The position numbers and the translations under genes were made by a program. This document shows, in pieces, positions 8,547 to 16,818 of a stretch of DNA of 64,000 nt (positions are counted from its first letter, which is position 1; the number at the start of each line of letters is the position of its first letter). Under the pieces are notes generated by a model that saw only the letters and a list, made by a program, of their open reading frames with translations, ran no database searches and was not told the DNA's origin. Source of the stretch: Neiella litorisoli (GTDB lineage Bacteria; Pseudomonadota; Gammaproteobacteria; Enterobacterales; Neiellaceae). Where the stretch lies: contig NZ_JACXAF010000001.1 in NCBI RefSeq assembly GCF_014773395.1, positions 186,001 to 250,000 of the forward strand. The letters are read 5' to 3'.

Positions 8547-10445
8547 TCAAACCTCACCTGCATGCTGCTCACTTAACTGCTCTAATTCTGCACTAGCGGT
8601 CAGCCATTGCTCCTCGTGCTGATCCAGCTGTTTTTGACTTTTAGCCCGTTGCTCAATCAATTGCGTTAACTTTGCCTTGTTGGCATCATCATAAATGGCC
8701 GGATCAGCAAGTTGCTGCTCCAACTCGGCCACCTCGTCAGTCAACTTCTCCATTGCTTTTTCGTGGCGCTCGATGGCCTGTCGCAATGGTCGAGTTTGCT
8801 GTCGGAACTCAGCATCACGGCGCTTTTGGTCTTTGCGGTTTTGCGATACCGAAGGCTTATCGGAGGCCGTGTCAGTATCGGGTTGTTGAATCAGTTTTTG
8901 ATAGTCGCCCAAATCACCTTGGTAAGGCTGCACTTGGCCGTTGGCAACCAGCCAAAGCTCATCCGTGGTTGAAGCAATCAAATCGCGGTCGTGCGAGACC
9001 ACCAGCAATGCTCCCTCATAGCCTTGCAACGCCAATTCAAGGGCGTGGCGCATTTCCAGATCCAAGTGGTTGGTTGGCTCATCGAGCAACAGTAAGTTGG
9101 GCTTTTGCCAACAGATCATCGCCAACACCGCGCGCGCTTTTTCACCGCCGGACATGCTGGCCAGTTGTCGCAGCGCATCATCACCATGGAAGTTGAAGCC
9201 ACCCAGATAATTCCGCAAGTTCTGCTCGGTTTGTTCCGGACTCATTGCCATCAGGGCTTGCAGCGGCGATTGCTCCCCATTGACCTGCTCGAGCTGGTGC
9301 TGGGCAAAGTAGCCGACGGTTAATTTCGAGCTGGTGGCCTGCTCACCACTCAGCACGGCCAACGAGCCTGCCAGCGCTTTGATCAAGGTACTTTTGCCGG
9401 CGCCGTTGGGACCAATCAAACCCACTCGAGAGCCCGGCACTAATGACACATTGACCTGCTGCAGGATTGTATTGTCGCCATAGCCCAAATCAGCTTGCTC
9501 CAGAGTCACCAACGGATTGGGTAGGTGGGAAGGGCTTGGAATGGAAAATGAAAATGGGCTGCCAACATGGGCTGGGGCGCTGGCTTCAAGACGCTCCAAT
9601 GCTTTGATCCGACTCTGGGCTTGGCGGGCCTTAGTGGCTTTGGCACGGAAGCGATCAATGTAAGACTGTAAGTGCGCTCGCTGACGTTGCTGCTTTTCAA
9701 ACACCGCAGCTTGCTGGGCAAAGCGCTCAGCCCGCTGCCGCTCAAAGCTGCTGTAATTACCCGAATAGCTGGTAATGGTCGCTTGATCGATATGGGCAAT
9801 CTGGCCAACAACGTTATCCAAAAAGGTCCGGTCGTGGCTAATCATCAGCAAGGTGCCATCAAAACGTTGCAGCCAACTTTCAAGCCATAACACCGCTTCT
9901 AAATCTAAGTGGTTGGTCGGCTCATCGAGCAACAATAAATCGGCACGACAAATCAACGCCTGAGCCAAGTTCAATCGCATCCGCCAACCGCCGGAGAAAT
10001 CACTCACAGGACGCTGTTGTTGCTCGTGGCTAAATCCCAAGCCAGATAACATGGCGCCAGCTCTGGCGTGAATACTATAGCCATCAATGGCCGCCATTTT
10101 GCCATGGAGTTCCGCTTGCTTGGCGCCATCGTGCGACTGCTCGGCGGCGGCAAGCTCATCGGCCAGTTGTTGGTATTCGCGGTCACCAGCAATGACGTAA
10201 TCCAACGCCGATATTGGCAGCGCCGGCGTTTCCTGGGCGACATGACCAATGCGCCAACCCGGTGTGATACTGAAATCACCTTTGCTGGTTTCCAGCTTAC
10301 CTAGTAGTAACGCGAACAAGCTCGACTTGCCACAGCCATTGCTGCCCACTAGGCCAACTTTGTGACCGTCGGGAATATGCAGGTTCGCATCGGTCAACAG
10401 TACTTTGTGACCGCGCATTAATTCGATTTCCTGACATTGGATCAT
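8547..10445 (-). CDS. yheS: ABC-F family ATPase YheS
   Basis: A 632-residue soluble protein with two ATP-binding cassettes and no membrane part, as in ABC-F translation factors that act at the ribosomal E site. Walker A motifs are GSNGCGKSS (about 34-42) and GPNGAGKST (about 346-354). Signatures SGGWRMR and SGGEKAR and Walker B LLLLDEPTNHLDLE appear in both halves. The inter-domain linker (about 230-300) is rich in Arg, Gln and Lys, and a charged coiled-coil tail follows from about 530. Length and neighbours (yheU, prkB, crp) point to YheS rather than Uup or EttA. Confidence 0.93.
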   Translation of the reverse strand: MIQCQEIELMRGHKVLLTDANLHIPDGHKVGLVGSNGCGKSSLFALLLGKLETSKGDFSITPGWRIGHVAQETPALPISALDYVIAGDREYQQLADELAAAEQSHDGAKQAELHGKMAAIDGYSIHARAGAMLSGLGFSHEQQQRPVSDFSGGWRMRLNLAQALICRADLLLLDEPTNHLDLEAVLWLESWLQRFDGTLLMISHDRTFLDNVVGQIAHIDQATITSYSGNYSSFERQRAERFAQQAAVFEKQQRQRAHLQSYIDRFRAKATKARQAQSRIKALERLEASAPAHVGSPFSFSIPSPSHLPNPLVTLEQADLGYGDNTILQQVNVSLVPGSRVGLIGPNGAGKSTLIKALAGSLAVLSGEQATSSKLTVGYFAQHQLEQVNGEQSPLQALMAMSPEQTEQNLRNYLGGFNFHGDDALRQLASMSGGEKARAVLAMICWQKPNLLLLDEPTNHLDLEMRHALELALQGYEGALLVVSHDRDLIASTTDELWLVANGQVQPYQGDLGDYQKLIQQPDTDTASDKPSVSQNRKDQKRRDAEFRQQTRPLRQAIERHEKAMEKLTDEVAELEQQLADPAIYDDANKAKLTQLIEQRAKSQKQLDQHEEQWLTASAELEQLSEQHAGEV

Positions 10446-10592
10446 CAGGGTTACTCCGCGCTACAAACTAAAAATGAAGGGCGCCAATGGTAACTGACAT
10501 TAGTCCTAAGCCCAACCAATTCAGCTGGGCAGAACGCGGCGGGCTGGTTACACTAGGCGGCACAGAGCAACCAATCAACGATCGAAAACCAC

Positions 10593-10787
10593 ATGAGCAA
10601 ACCAACCAGACGCTTTATCGCTGGCGCTAGCTGCCCTAAATGTAACGAACAAGATAGTTTGGCAATGGTGATGACCGACGATTCCAGTTATGTCGAATGC
10701 GTCGAATGCGGACATGTGCAGCATGAGCCGGGTAGTGACAATCAAACACCAGGGTTAATTGCCACGTTCAACCCGAATCAGGACTGA
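10593..10787 (+). CDS. yheV: YheV family putative metal-binding protein
   Basis: A 64-residue protein with two CxxC knuckles, C14/C17 and C36/C39, spaced as in a zinc ribbon. It matches the YheV (DUF2387) family in length and in the start KPTRRFIAGASCPKC. Function is unknown. In E. coli yheV is close to slyX and fkpA, and the same genes follow here. It diverges from yheS and converges on slyX. The stop codon falls inside the first copy of a 16-base tandem repeat. Confidence 0.88.
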   Translation: MSKPTRRFIAGASCPKCNEQDSLAMVMTDDSSYVECVECGHVQHEPGSDNQTPGLIATFNPNQD

Positions 10788-10814
10788 TATTGCGGTTAAC
10801 TGATATTGCGGTTA
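10783..10814. repeat. Perfect 16-base tandem duplication
   Basis: ACTGATATTGCGGTTA occurs twice head to tail at 10783-10798 and 10799-10814. The first copy holds the yheV stop (10785-10787) and the second ends with the slyX stop (10812-10814, minus strand). It fills the whole gap between the convergent genes. Confidence 0.95.
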
Positions 10815-11036
10815 ATAATGTGGTGGCGGTGTTTCTTCTGATTCACTGGCCATGTTCGAGCCTTTCAGGTCGTGGATCTGGCTGAACATTAATTTGACCT
10901 GAACTTGAAGCTTATCAATGAGCTCACGATGCGCGCTCAACTCCTGATTCAAATCATTCATCGTAATTTCCTGAAATGCCAGCTTGGATTCCAGCTCATC
11001 AATCCGAGTCTGTAACGCGTTGTCATTGGCGACCAT
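10812..11036 (-). CDS. slyX: SlyX homolog
   Basis: A 74-residue coiled-coil protein of the SlyX family. A heptad-rich helix (about residues 8-50, with DELESKLAFQEITMNDLNQ) is followed by a short polar tail ending in TPPPHY, which is the family signature. Function is not established. As in E. coli it lies close to fkpA and yheV. It begins 9 bases after the WD40 lipoprotein stop, so the two probably share a transcript. Confidence 0.93.
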   Translation of the reverse strand: MVANDNALQTRIDELESKLAFQEITMNDLNQELSAHRELIDKLQVQVKLMFSQIHDLKGSNMASESEETPPPHY

Positions 11037-11045
11037 CAGGTTTCC

Positions 11046-12062
11046 TTATTGCAGTGCTTGTTGGGGCAACGGCCAAGCTTCGGTGTAGCCAGATGAGCTA
11101 ACACTGAACAACCAGCGGCCGGAAAAGGCGACATCATACACCACTGCGCTGCGCCAGCGATTATCGGTTTGCTTGGCAACTTGCCAATCGGCGATTTTTT
11201 GCCCCGTTTCGACATGCCAGAGGATCAACTGGCGTGACGGCGATCCCGTTGCTAGCCATTGACCGTCTGCTGAGAACCGCGCTGCGCTGAATACTTGCTG
11301 GCGAGACTTGAAATTCAAGTTACTGACCATATCACCAGAGGGTATACGCCAAATTCGGGCTTGCTTGAGGCTATCGGCAGTGAACACGTAACGACCTTGC
11401 TGATCAAAACGAACTTGAGTAACTCGGCTTGGATGATTGAACTGTTGGATGATTTGCGCGGTCTCAGTACTCCAGAGCTTGGCACTATAGTCGCTGCTGC
11501 CGGTGATGGCATAAAGGCCATTGGCCGACAAGTCGACCGCATTGATTTTTTCTTGATGACCAAGGAACTCGAGGCGCCGGCCGCTTTCGCGCTCAAGATA
11601 AACCGCGCGACCATCGGCAAGGCCGTAGAGAATACCGGTTGCTTCATTATCAATGGCAATATCGCGAATGCGACTATCAGGAATGGTATACCAGCCAACG
11701 GATTCACCGCTGGTCACTGACCAAATCGCAATTTCGCGGTCAGAAGCAGTGACGACATAGTTGCCATTTGGCGAAAAACGGGTCAGATAAACCGGATTAG
11801 ATTGCTCTCCCAATTGCCATTGGTAGCGCAACCCTTGTGTTTCATTGTCCCAAAGCGCTAAGTTATGGTGAATGGTGGCGTGGATGGCCCAACGGCCATC
11901 GGCAGATAACGCGGCGGCAGAGCTACCCTCTGCGGCTTGCTCAATACGTTCAGCTGGCTGACTGATGCGATCACAGCCACTGAACAAGGCGGCCATGCTG
12001 ATCAGCACGACGACAGCTCGAACTTGGCAGTAGGCGCGCTTGAGCGCGTTCGTAAGGTTCAT
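11046..12062 (-). CDS. WD40-repeat lipoprotein
   Basis: A 338-residue envelope protein. An N-terminal signal peptide ends at a lipobox-like LFSGC, with C30 as the lipidated residue. The rest reads as a WD40 beta-propeller with repeated blades such as GRWAIHATIHHNLALWD, YAITGSSDYSAKLWS and ADGQWLATGSPSRQLILWH, about six or seven in number. Such proteins act as scaffolds. No partner is visible, but it is co-oriented with slyX and divergent from fkpA. An inverted repeat TAACG-N9-CGTTA sits upstream near 12085-12103. Confidence 0.87.
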   Translation of the reverse strand: MNLTNALKRAYCQVRAVVVLISMAALFSGCDRISQPAERIEQAAEGSSAAALSADGRWAIHATIHHNLALWDNETQGLRYQWQLGEQSNPVYLTRFSPNGNYVVTASDREIAIWSVTSGESVGWYTIPDSRIRDIAIDNEATGILYGLADGRAVYLERESGRRLEFLGHQEKINAVDLSANGLYAITGSSDYSAKLWSTETAQIIQQFNHPSRVTQVRFDQQGRYVFTADSLKQARIWRIPSGDMVSNLNFKSRQQVFSAARFSADGQWLATGSPSRQLILWHVETGQKIADWQVAKQTDNRWRSAVVYDVAFSGRWLFSVSSSGYTEAWPLPQQALQ

Positions 12063-12193
12063 GGCAACCCTATTTTTTTGGCCCTAACGGCATGATAGCG
12101 TTAGTAATCTTGTTTCGCTATTGGCCACTTGGAATAACCGAGATATTTGTCATCAATGAGTGATGACGATACACAATCAGGAGTATCTATTTA

Positions 12194-13009
12194 ATGAAAC
12201 GTCTTGCATTAGGCACCGCAGTGGTAGCGGCTATGCTGACTGTCGCTTGTAATTCAGAAAAAGCAGCAGCGCCAGCAGCAACCGAAGCAGCTCCAGAGCA
12301 ATCTGTTGCCGCAGCAGCTAATTTTGCCTCAGACCGTGAGAAGCAATCTTATGCGACAGGTGCCTTCATGGGCCAACAAATGATCCGCATGGTTGACGCC
12401 TACAAAGAATTGGGCATCGAGCTGGATGCTGGCCAATTGGAAAAGGGCATCATTGCAGGCATCAACGGCACCAGCCAATTGGATGAAGCCGCGCTACAAG
12501 AAGTGCTAACCGCACTAGAAAGCGAACGCATGACTGCTGTTCAAGCATTGCAAGCGAAAGCGCAAGAAGAGCAGCAAGCAAAAATGGCAGAAGCGAAAGC
12601 CGCAGGCGAAGCTTTCCTAGCGGAAAATGCCAAGAAAGACGGTGTGACTGTGACTGAGTCTGGCTTGCAATATGAAGTGATTGCAGCCGGCGAGGGTGAT
12701 TCACCAGCGGCAACCGATCAAGTCAAAGTGCACTACACAGGCACCCTGATTGACGGTACTGAATTTGATAGCAGCCACAAACGTGGTGAGCCAGCAGTGT
12801 TCTTCCTCAATCAAGTGATCCCTGGTTGGACCGAAGGCGTGCAACTGATGAAGCCTGGTGCGAAATACAAGCTGTATATCCCATCAGAATTGGGCTACGG
12901 CGAGCATGGTGCCGGTGCCAACATCCCAGGCAACTCTGCTCTCGTATTTGAAGTTGAGCTCATTGAAATCAACCCAGATGCTGCGGCCAAAGAAGCTGCT
13001 GCAGAATAA
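12194..13009 (+). CDS. fkpA: FKBP-type peptidyl-prolyl isomerase, periplasmic
   Basis: A 271-residue FkpA/Mip-type isomerase and chaperone. A signal sequence ends at LTVAC, with C19 a possible lipidation site, though the -3 residue (Thr) is not ideal. An Ala/Gln/Glu-rich helical dimerisation and linker region (about 50-155) follows, with TGAFMGQQM near the start. The C-terminal FKBP domain (about 165-260) has VKVHYTGTLIDGTEFDSS and IPGWTEGVQLM. It assists folding of envelope proteins. Neighbours slyX and yheV repeat the enteric order. A GC-rich terminator follows. Confidence 0.94.
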   Translation: MKRLALGTAVVAAMLTVACNSEKAAAPAATEAAPEQSVAAAANFASDREKQSYATGAFMGQQMIRMVDAYKELGIELDAGQLEKGIIAGINGTSQLDEAALQEVLTALESERMTAVQALQAKAQEEQQAKMAEAKAAGEAFLAENAKKDGVTVTESGLQYEVIAAGEGDSPAATDQVKVHYTGTLIDGTEFDSSHKRGEPAVFFLNQVIPGWTEGVQLMKPGAKYKLYIPSELGYGEHGAGANIPGNSALVFEVELIEINPDAAAKEAAAE

Positions 13010-13031
13010 ATTGTGGGTTTGACTCAAGACT

Positions 13032-13057
13032 AAAAAGGCGCCGTTGGCGCCTTTTTT
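13032..13057. terminator. Bidirectional terminator fkpA / rsd
   Basis: Eleven-bp stem (13032-13042 with 13046-13056) containing GGCGCC on each arm and a three-base loop, with T runs on both strands. It lies between the convergent fkpA and rsd stops. Confidence 0.92.
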
Positions 13058-13076
13058 ATTGATACACGAACCGGTA

Positions 13077-13532
13077 TTAAGCCGAAGCCGATGCGAGATT
13101 TTCGATCAGTGAATCTTCTAACTCAAAGCGCTGTGATAATGCTTCCCCGAGCTGACTTAAATCATCATCCAGCGACGCTAGTTCGTCATCAGCGGTGACC
13201 TCACCGTAGCGATCATTGAAGTTCAGCACGATATCCGTGCTGGCGTTAATGCCGGGATAAACCTTAGCCGCCAGTTGCTTAGCCTCTGGGTTTTCCTCAT
13301 CCACTAACTTATCGTACATCTCAAAGTGACCCGCCGAGGTATAGTCCAGCAGTCCAGCACAAAAGTCTTTTAACGACACCGCATCGGGTAACTGGCGCTC
13401 GTGTTCGAACGGCTTCAGCCCGGCGAGTTTGCAATATTGAACAAGGACGCTTTCTCGGTCAGCCAACCACTTGTCAATGGCAGAGTCAGCACCACCCCAG
13501 GCGGCCTGAGCCTTTTCCAGTCTTGTAAGCAT
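13077..13532 (-). CDS. rsd: Rsd/AlgQ anti-sigma-70 factor
   Basis: A 151-residue helical protein of the Rsd/AlgQ family. It binds region 4 of the housekeeping sigma factor and frees core polymerase for other sigma factors. Conserved segments are DKWLADRESVLVQYCKLAGL (about 21-40), LLDYTSAGHFEMYD (about 62-75) and LGEALSQRFELEDSLI near the C-terminus. ATG 13532 has GGAG 8 bases upstream. It is divergent from hemE, as part of the rsd/hemE neighbourhood also seen in E. coli (there with nudC between). Confidence 0.92.
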   Translation of the reverse strand: MLTRLEKAQAAWGGADSAIDKWLADRESVLVQYCKLAGLKPFEHERQLPDAVSLKDFCAGLLDYTSAGHFEMYDKLVDEENPEAKQLAAKVYPGINASTDIVLNFNDRYGEVTADDELASLDDDLSQLGEALSQRFELEDSLIENLASASA

Positions 13533-13694
13533 TTGTCATTCTCCGCACATTTTTTGGCATCAGGGAGCCAAGGTTTGATGGCTCTTTTGTATTACACAAA
13601 GCAATGACAGCAGTATGGCAGGAGTAAAACGAAAATGCCCGAAGATCTGACCAGATCATCGCGCCAATCACAGTGTAATCACGAAATTCAGGCA

Positions 13695-13784
13695 ATAAAA
13701 AAGCCCCACTAAAAGTGAGGCCCTAATCTGCGAAGGTACAGTCTCGTTCTAACGAGCTTCTTGGTTGTTTTTCGCTAGCTCGAG
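13695..13784 (-). ncRNA. Candidate small RNA (about 90 nt), unknown family
   Basis: The minus strand carries a textbook intrinsic terminator (13697-13721), but no minus-strand gene ends there: rsd starts downstream of it and hemE points the other way. Upstream are promoter boxes TTGAGA (13812-13817) and TAAAAA (13789-13794) 17 bases apart, giving a start near 13782. The predicted RNA opens with GTCTCG, which pairs with CGAGAC 40 bases later (forward 13781-13786 with 13741-13746). It has a loop rich in A and C and an inner CTCGTT/AACGAG hairpin. It does not look like 6S, Spot 42, RyhB, CsrB, tmRNA, RNase P or SRP RNA. Confidence 0.55.
13697..13721 (-). terminator. Orphan intrinsic terminator, minus strand
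   Basis: Stem GCCTCACT/AGTGGGGC (8 bp, one G-U, three-base loop; forward 13703-13710 and 13714-13721) followed on the minus strand by six T. The plus strand has no T run. Confidence 0.85.
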
Positions 13785-13788
13785 ACAC

Positions 13789-13817
13789 TTTTTAACACTG
13801 CCGTTCGCTGGTCTCAA
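13789..13817 (-). promoter_or_regulatory. Predicted promoter of the small-RNA candidate
   Basis: Minus strand: -35 TTGAGA (5 of 6), 17-base spacer, -10 TAAAAA (4 of 6). The predicted start is about 7 bases downstream, at the first stem of the RNA. Confidence 0.45.
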
Positions 13818-13927
13818 CCAGATAACCACAAAACTATGCAGGGCTTCACACTAATCAAGTAACCGGTCTCTTTGAGTACTACCGGCATCACTGGTTGCGC
13901 ATTATTCACTTGCTTTCCAGATTAACT

Positions 13928-13941
13928 TTTGAGCGCTCAAA
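13928..13941. promoter_or_regulatory. Perfect 14-base palindrome, candidate operator
   Basis: TTTGAGCGCTCAAA reads the same on both strands. It lies about 70 bases upstream of the hemE -10 box and between hemE and the divergent small-RNA candidate. Confidence 0.35.
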
Positions 13942-14009
13942 CTCGATGGAACGGCAGTCAAATTTCGTTTAGTTCTACCTAGCGGTTCCGATTCGACAAA
14001 AAATAGACA

Positions 14010-14015
14010 TATAAT
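14010..14015 (+). promoter_or_regulatory. hemE promoter -10 box
   Basis: A perfect TATAAT 30 bases before the hemE ATG. The -35 is poor (TTCCGA at 13986-13991, 18-base spacer), which may mean an activator is needed. Confidence 0.6.
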
Positions 14016-14045
14016 CGCAGCAACCTCAGCTAAAAAAGACCCTAC

Positions 14046-15113
14046 ATGAGCCAGTTAGAAAACGATCGATACCTAAGAGCTTTACTTAAGCAACCAGTGG
14101 ATCGCACCCCGATTTGGATGATGCGTCAAGCCGGCCGATACCTTCCAGAATATCGCGCTACCCGAGCCGAAGCCGGCGACTTTATGTCGCTCTGTAAGAA
14201 TGCCGAATTAGCCTGTGAAGTGACTTTGCAGCCACTGCGCCGCTTTCCACTTGATGCCGCCATTTTATTCTCAGACATTCTAACTATCCCAGATGCAATG
14301 GGCTTAGGTTTGTACTTTGAAACCGGCGAAGGGCCGAAATTTAGCAACCCTGTTCGCACAGCGGCTGACGTTGCCAAGTTGGCTGCGCCCGATCCCAACC
14401 AAGAGCTGCAATATGTGATGAATGCGGTCAGCACTATTCGTCGTGAATTAAAAGGCCAAGTGCCACTGATCGGCTTCTCGGGTAGCCCCTGGACTTTAGC
14501 GACCTACATGGTTGAAGGCGGTTCGAGCAAAACCTTTAGTAAGATTAAAGCGATGGCTTTCGGTGAGCCAAAGCTTATGCACCAACTACTCGATACGGTT
14601 GCCGACTCGGTGATCAGCTATTTGAATGCCCAAGTTGAGGCGGGTGCGCAAGCATTGATGATTTTTGATACTTGGGGAGGTTCGTTATCAGGCCCTGCTT
14701 ATCGCGAATTTTCACTCGCATACATGCAGAAAATTGTCGATGGTTTGGTCCGTCAGGCCGATGGCCGAACCGTGCCCGTTACCTTATTTACTAAAAACGG
14801 CGGTCAGTGGCTCGAGCATATGGCAGAAACGGGCTGTGATGCATTGGGACTGGACTGGACAACCGAATTGGGCGATGCCCGTGCTCGCGTTGGCGATAAA
14901 GTGGCACTGCAAGGCAACATGGATCCATCAATGCTCTATGCGCCAATCCCTGCCATTGAGCAAGAAGTGAGTCGCCTACTGGCTTCTTATGGTCATGGCA
15001 GTGGTCATGTCTTTAATTTGGGCCATGGCATTCACCCTGATGTCAATCCTGAACACGCTGGCGCATTCATCGCTGCGGTGCAGGCGCAAAGCGCTCAGTA
15101 TCACCAAGATTGA
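14046..15113 (+). CDS. hemE: Uroporphyrinogen III decarboxylase
   Basis: HemE removes four carboxyl groups from uroporphyrinogen III to give coproporphyrinogen III. The 355-residue length is normal. The active-site motif [16 protein letters not shown] (about 22-37, with its two substrate-binding Arg), the [17 protein letters not shown] motif (about 143-159), LFTKNGG and the C-terminal NLGHGI are all present. It pairs functionally with hemC, hemD and hemB elsewhere in the window. It is a single-gene unit, with a promoter at 14010 and a terminator at 15141. Confidence 0.98.
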   Translation: MSQLENDRYLRALLKQPVDRTPIWMMRQAGRYLPEYRATRAEAGDFMSLCKNAELACEVTLQPLRRFPLDAAILFSDILTIPDAMGLGLYFETGEGPKFSNPVRTAADVAKLAAPDPNQELQYVMNAVSTIRRELKGQVPLIGFSGSPWTLATYMVEGGSSKTFSKIKAMAFGEPKLMHQLLDTVADSVISYLNAQVEAGAQALMIFDTWGGSLSGPAYREFSLAYMQKIVDGLVRQADGRTVPVTLFTKNGGQWLEHMAETGCDALGLDWTTELGDARARVGDKVALQGNMDPSMLYAPIPAIEQEVSRLLASYGHGSGHVFNLGHGIHPDVNPEHAGAFIAAVQAQSAQYHQD

Positions 15114-15140
15114 GTCATCCGATGACAGCCAGCCGACAAT

Positions 15141-15170
15141 AAAAAAAGCAGCTAACGCTGCTTTTTTTAT
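15141..15170. terminator. Bidirectional terminator after hemE
   Basis: AAAAAAAGCAGC-TAA-CGCTGCTTTTTTT forms a perfect GC-centred stem with T runs on both strands, between hemE and the convergent small gene at 15203. Confidence 0.9.
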
Positions 15171-15202
15171 TGCTCTGCAAGTCGCTTGGTGCAGCGAGGA
15201 AT

Positions 15203-15382
15203 CTAGGCGTAGTACTGCTTAAATTCCTTCAGGTGGCGTTTCAGCCCCAGTAACTGCAATTCAGAAATGACAGCTTCTTCGGTTTGATGCAGGCATTCAA
15301 TCAAGCCTTGCAGCACCGTGTCGGAGATACTTTCGTAATTAGGGTTAGCGCGAAGTAGGGCAAATGCTTCCGAGGTTGTCAT
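15203..15382 (-). CDS. Small helical protein, unknown
   Basis: A 59-residue protein if started at ATG 15382 (MTTSEAFALLRANPNYES), which has AAGG just upstream and GGGAG further up; an in-frame ATG at 15409 lacks a ribosome site. It looks wholly alpha-helical, with no cysteine and no membrane segment. I do not recognise it. It converges on hemE across a terminator, and the mutarotase gene lies behind it. Confidence 0.5.
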   Translation of the reverse strand: MTTSEAFALLRANPNYESISDTVLQGLIECLHQTEEAVISELQLLGLKRHLKEFKQYYA

Positions 15383-15485
15383 CGCCTTCAAACTCCCTTC
15401 TAAAGACATTGAGCAAAAATTAGTCGCCCGCTAAGCTAACGTCATCAGCAACAAAATGCAACCCCATCAACCAGTTATTCGTTTT

Positions 15486-16391
15486 CTAATCAACTAGGTA
15501 GATGGTTTGGGTCAAACAATGGCTTTGCCCTGGTAATAAAGTGTGACAGTCATCACCTGCATTCACCGCCTCAATACACACCATGGTTTGATAGCCCTCA
15601 TCATTGAAGTCAACCATTGCTGCCGCTTTATCAATCCATGGATTCCACACCACAGTGGTGCGACTACCTTCTTTGGCCACCGCAATCACCCGCTGGTTAC
15701 CCTCATCCTGAATTAAACAAGTGGCCAAAGTGTCGAGGTAAACCCGATCGACTTCTTCATCAACAATAATATCGCCACGCTGAATGATGCCTTGTTGGTC
15801 AGCAACTTTGTCGTCGTAGCTCACTTGGTCCAACCCGCGCACTCGCGTTTGGGCAATGCTCGCCACCTCAAAGTAGCTGTGCAAGGCTCCGCCAACAGTC
15901 ATCGCCCGATCGCCGGTATTGGTGCTCATCAATTCCATGGTCAATTGCTTAGCGACGGTGATTTTCAAGGCTAATTCAAAGGCATGGGGCCACACCTGAC
16001 GGGATGCTTCGGTATCGTTCAAGGTCAACAGCAACTCGGTCGCACCATCGACTAACTGCATAGCATCGCTCAACTGCCACACTTGATTGCGAGCAAAGCC
16101 ATGCTGCGGCAAATCAGAATTGGTCGGATGCGGGCCAAACCAAGGCCAGCACACGGGGACGCCGCCACGGATCGCTTTACCCGGCTTGAATTCAACATCC
16201 TTGCTTAACCACAACAGTGGCTGCTGACCGCGAGGCTGAAAAGCGCAGACGTGGGCACCATGGAGGCACACCGCCGCGCTGGCAAAATCGTTATTAATTG
16301 TCACCATCACCAAGCCCGAGTCGGTTTCAGCAAACGATAGCTGGGCTAAGTTTTGATAGCGGGATTGGAGCTGGGTTAAAACGTCGGACAT
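15486..16391 (-). CDS. D-hexose-6-phosphate mutarotase (YeaD-like)
   Basis: A 301-residue protein of the aldose-1-epimerase fold, YeaD branch, which interconverts the anomers of glucose 6-phosphate and related sugar phosphates. Family landmarks are LHGAHVCAFQPRGQQPLLW, then the signature IRGGVPVCWPWFGPHP (about 76-91), PQHGFAR with the catalytic histidine, LHSYFEVASI, and VVWNPWIDKAAAM towards the C-terminus. It is cytosolic. The gene stands alone between two unrelated small genes. Confidence 0.9.
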   Translation of the reverse strand: MSDVLTQLQSRYQNLAQLSFAETDSGLVMVTINNDFASAAVCLHGAHVCAFQPRGQQPLLWLSKDVEFKPGKAIRGGVPVCWPWFGPHPTNSDLPQHGFARNQVWQLSDAMQLVDGATELLLTLNDTEASRQVWPHAFELALKITVAKQLTMELMSTNTGDRAMTVGGALHSYFEVASIAQTRVRGLDQVSYDDKVADQQGIIQRGDIIVDEEVDRVYLDTLATCLIQDEGNQRVIAVAKEGSRTTVVWNPWIDKAAAMVDFNDEGYQTMVCIEAVNAGDDCHTLLPGQSHCLTQTIYLVD

Positions 16392-16515
16392 AAGTCAATG
16401 GCTTCCATGGCTGACAAAAAGGCACTTTGAGCGCGCTCTTCGGCGACTCAAAGGATGATTTCAATGGCGGCTATGTTATCGACGTAACAGTGTTACAGCC
16501 ACCGCTAGATGGGCA

Positions 16516-16818
16516 TCAGCGTTTACTGCACGCCGCCAGAGGCTTTAGTTTGTCGAGTAGTGAATGCCAGGCCGTGACATCAGCGGCCAGCAACCCAGTG
16601 GGCTGCAACCAAAAACCACCAACTAACCAATCATAATGAAGCTGAACGAGGCCTTCAGGAAGTTGTAAACAGGCAAACCAAACATCGGCGCCTAAACTCT
16701 CATCAGACAATGTGCCACCAGCGAGTTTAGCGAGCTGCTGGGCCAGCTCTACAACCTGCTCTTCTTGCTCACAGCTAATGGCTAGAAACTCACTGCTGGG
16801 TTCGTCTAACTGCTGCAT
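16516..16818 (-). CDS. Small unknown protein overlapping selO
   Basis: A 100-residue protein starting at ATG 16818, with GGAG 6 bases upstream; the longer TTG start at 16842 has no such site. It overlaps the selO stop by 13 bases in another frame, so the two are translationally coupled. The sequence has a Glu/Gln-rich helix followed by a Trp-rich segment (VWFACLQL, HYDWLVGGFWLQP). It may belong to a small DUF family of Alteromonadales (DUF3630 came to mind, unverified). No function can be given. Confidence 0.6.
   Translation of the reverse strand: MQQLDEPSSEFLAISCEQEEQVVELAQQLAKLAGGTLSDESLGADVWFACLQLPEGLVQLHYDWLVGGFWLQPTGLLAADVTAWHSLLDKLKPLAACSKR

Larger units (their letters stand above)
13533..14045. 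other. 513-base intergenic region rsd / hemE
   Basis: No protein gene is seen. It contains the rsd leader, a minus-strand terminator (13697-13721), a structured minus-strand small-RNA candidate (13695-13784) with promoter boxes upstream, a hairpin CTGGT-TGAG-ACCAG (minus strand, around 13809-13822), a perfect 14-base palindrome (13928-13941) and the hemE promoter (-10 at 14010-14015). Confidence 0.65.

Noticed and set aside
8672-9196. 174-codon open frame on the plus strand inside yheS
   Set aside because: Antisense to conserved ATPase motifs of yheS; no protein family is recognisable.
16806-16811. Possible selenocysteine codon at the SelO C-terminus
   Set aside because: The third residue from the end is coded by TGC (Cys), and no SECIS-like need or selenocysteine gene is visible.
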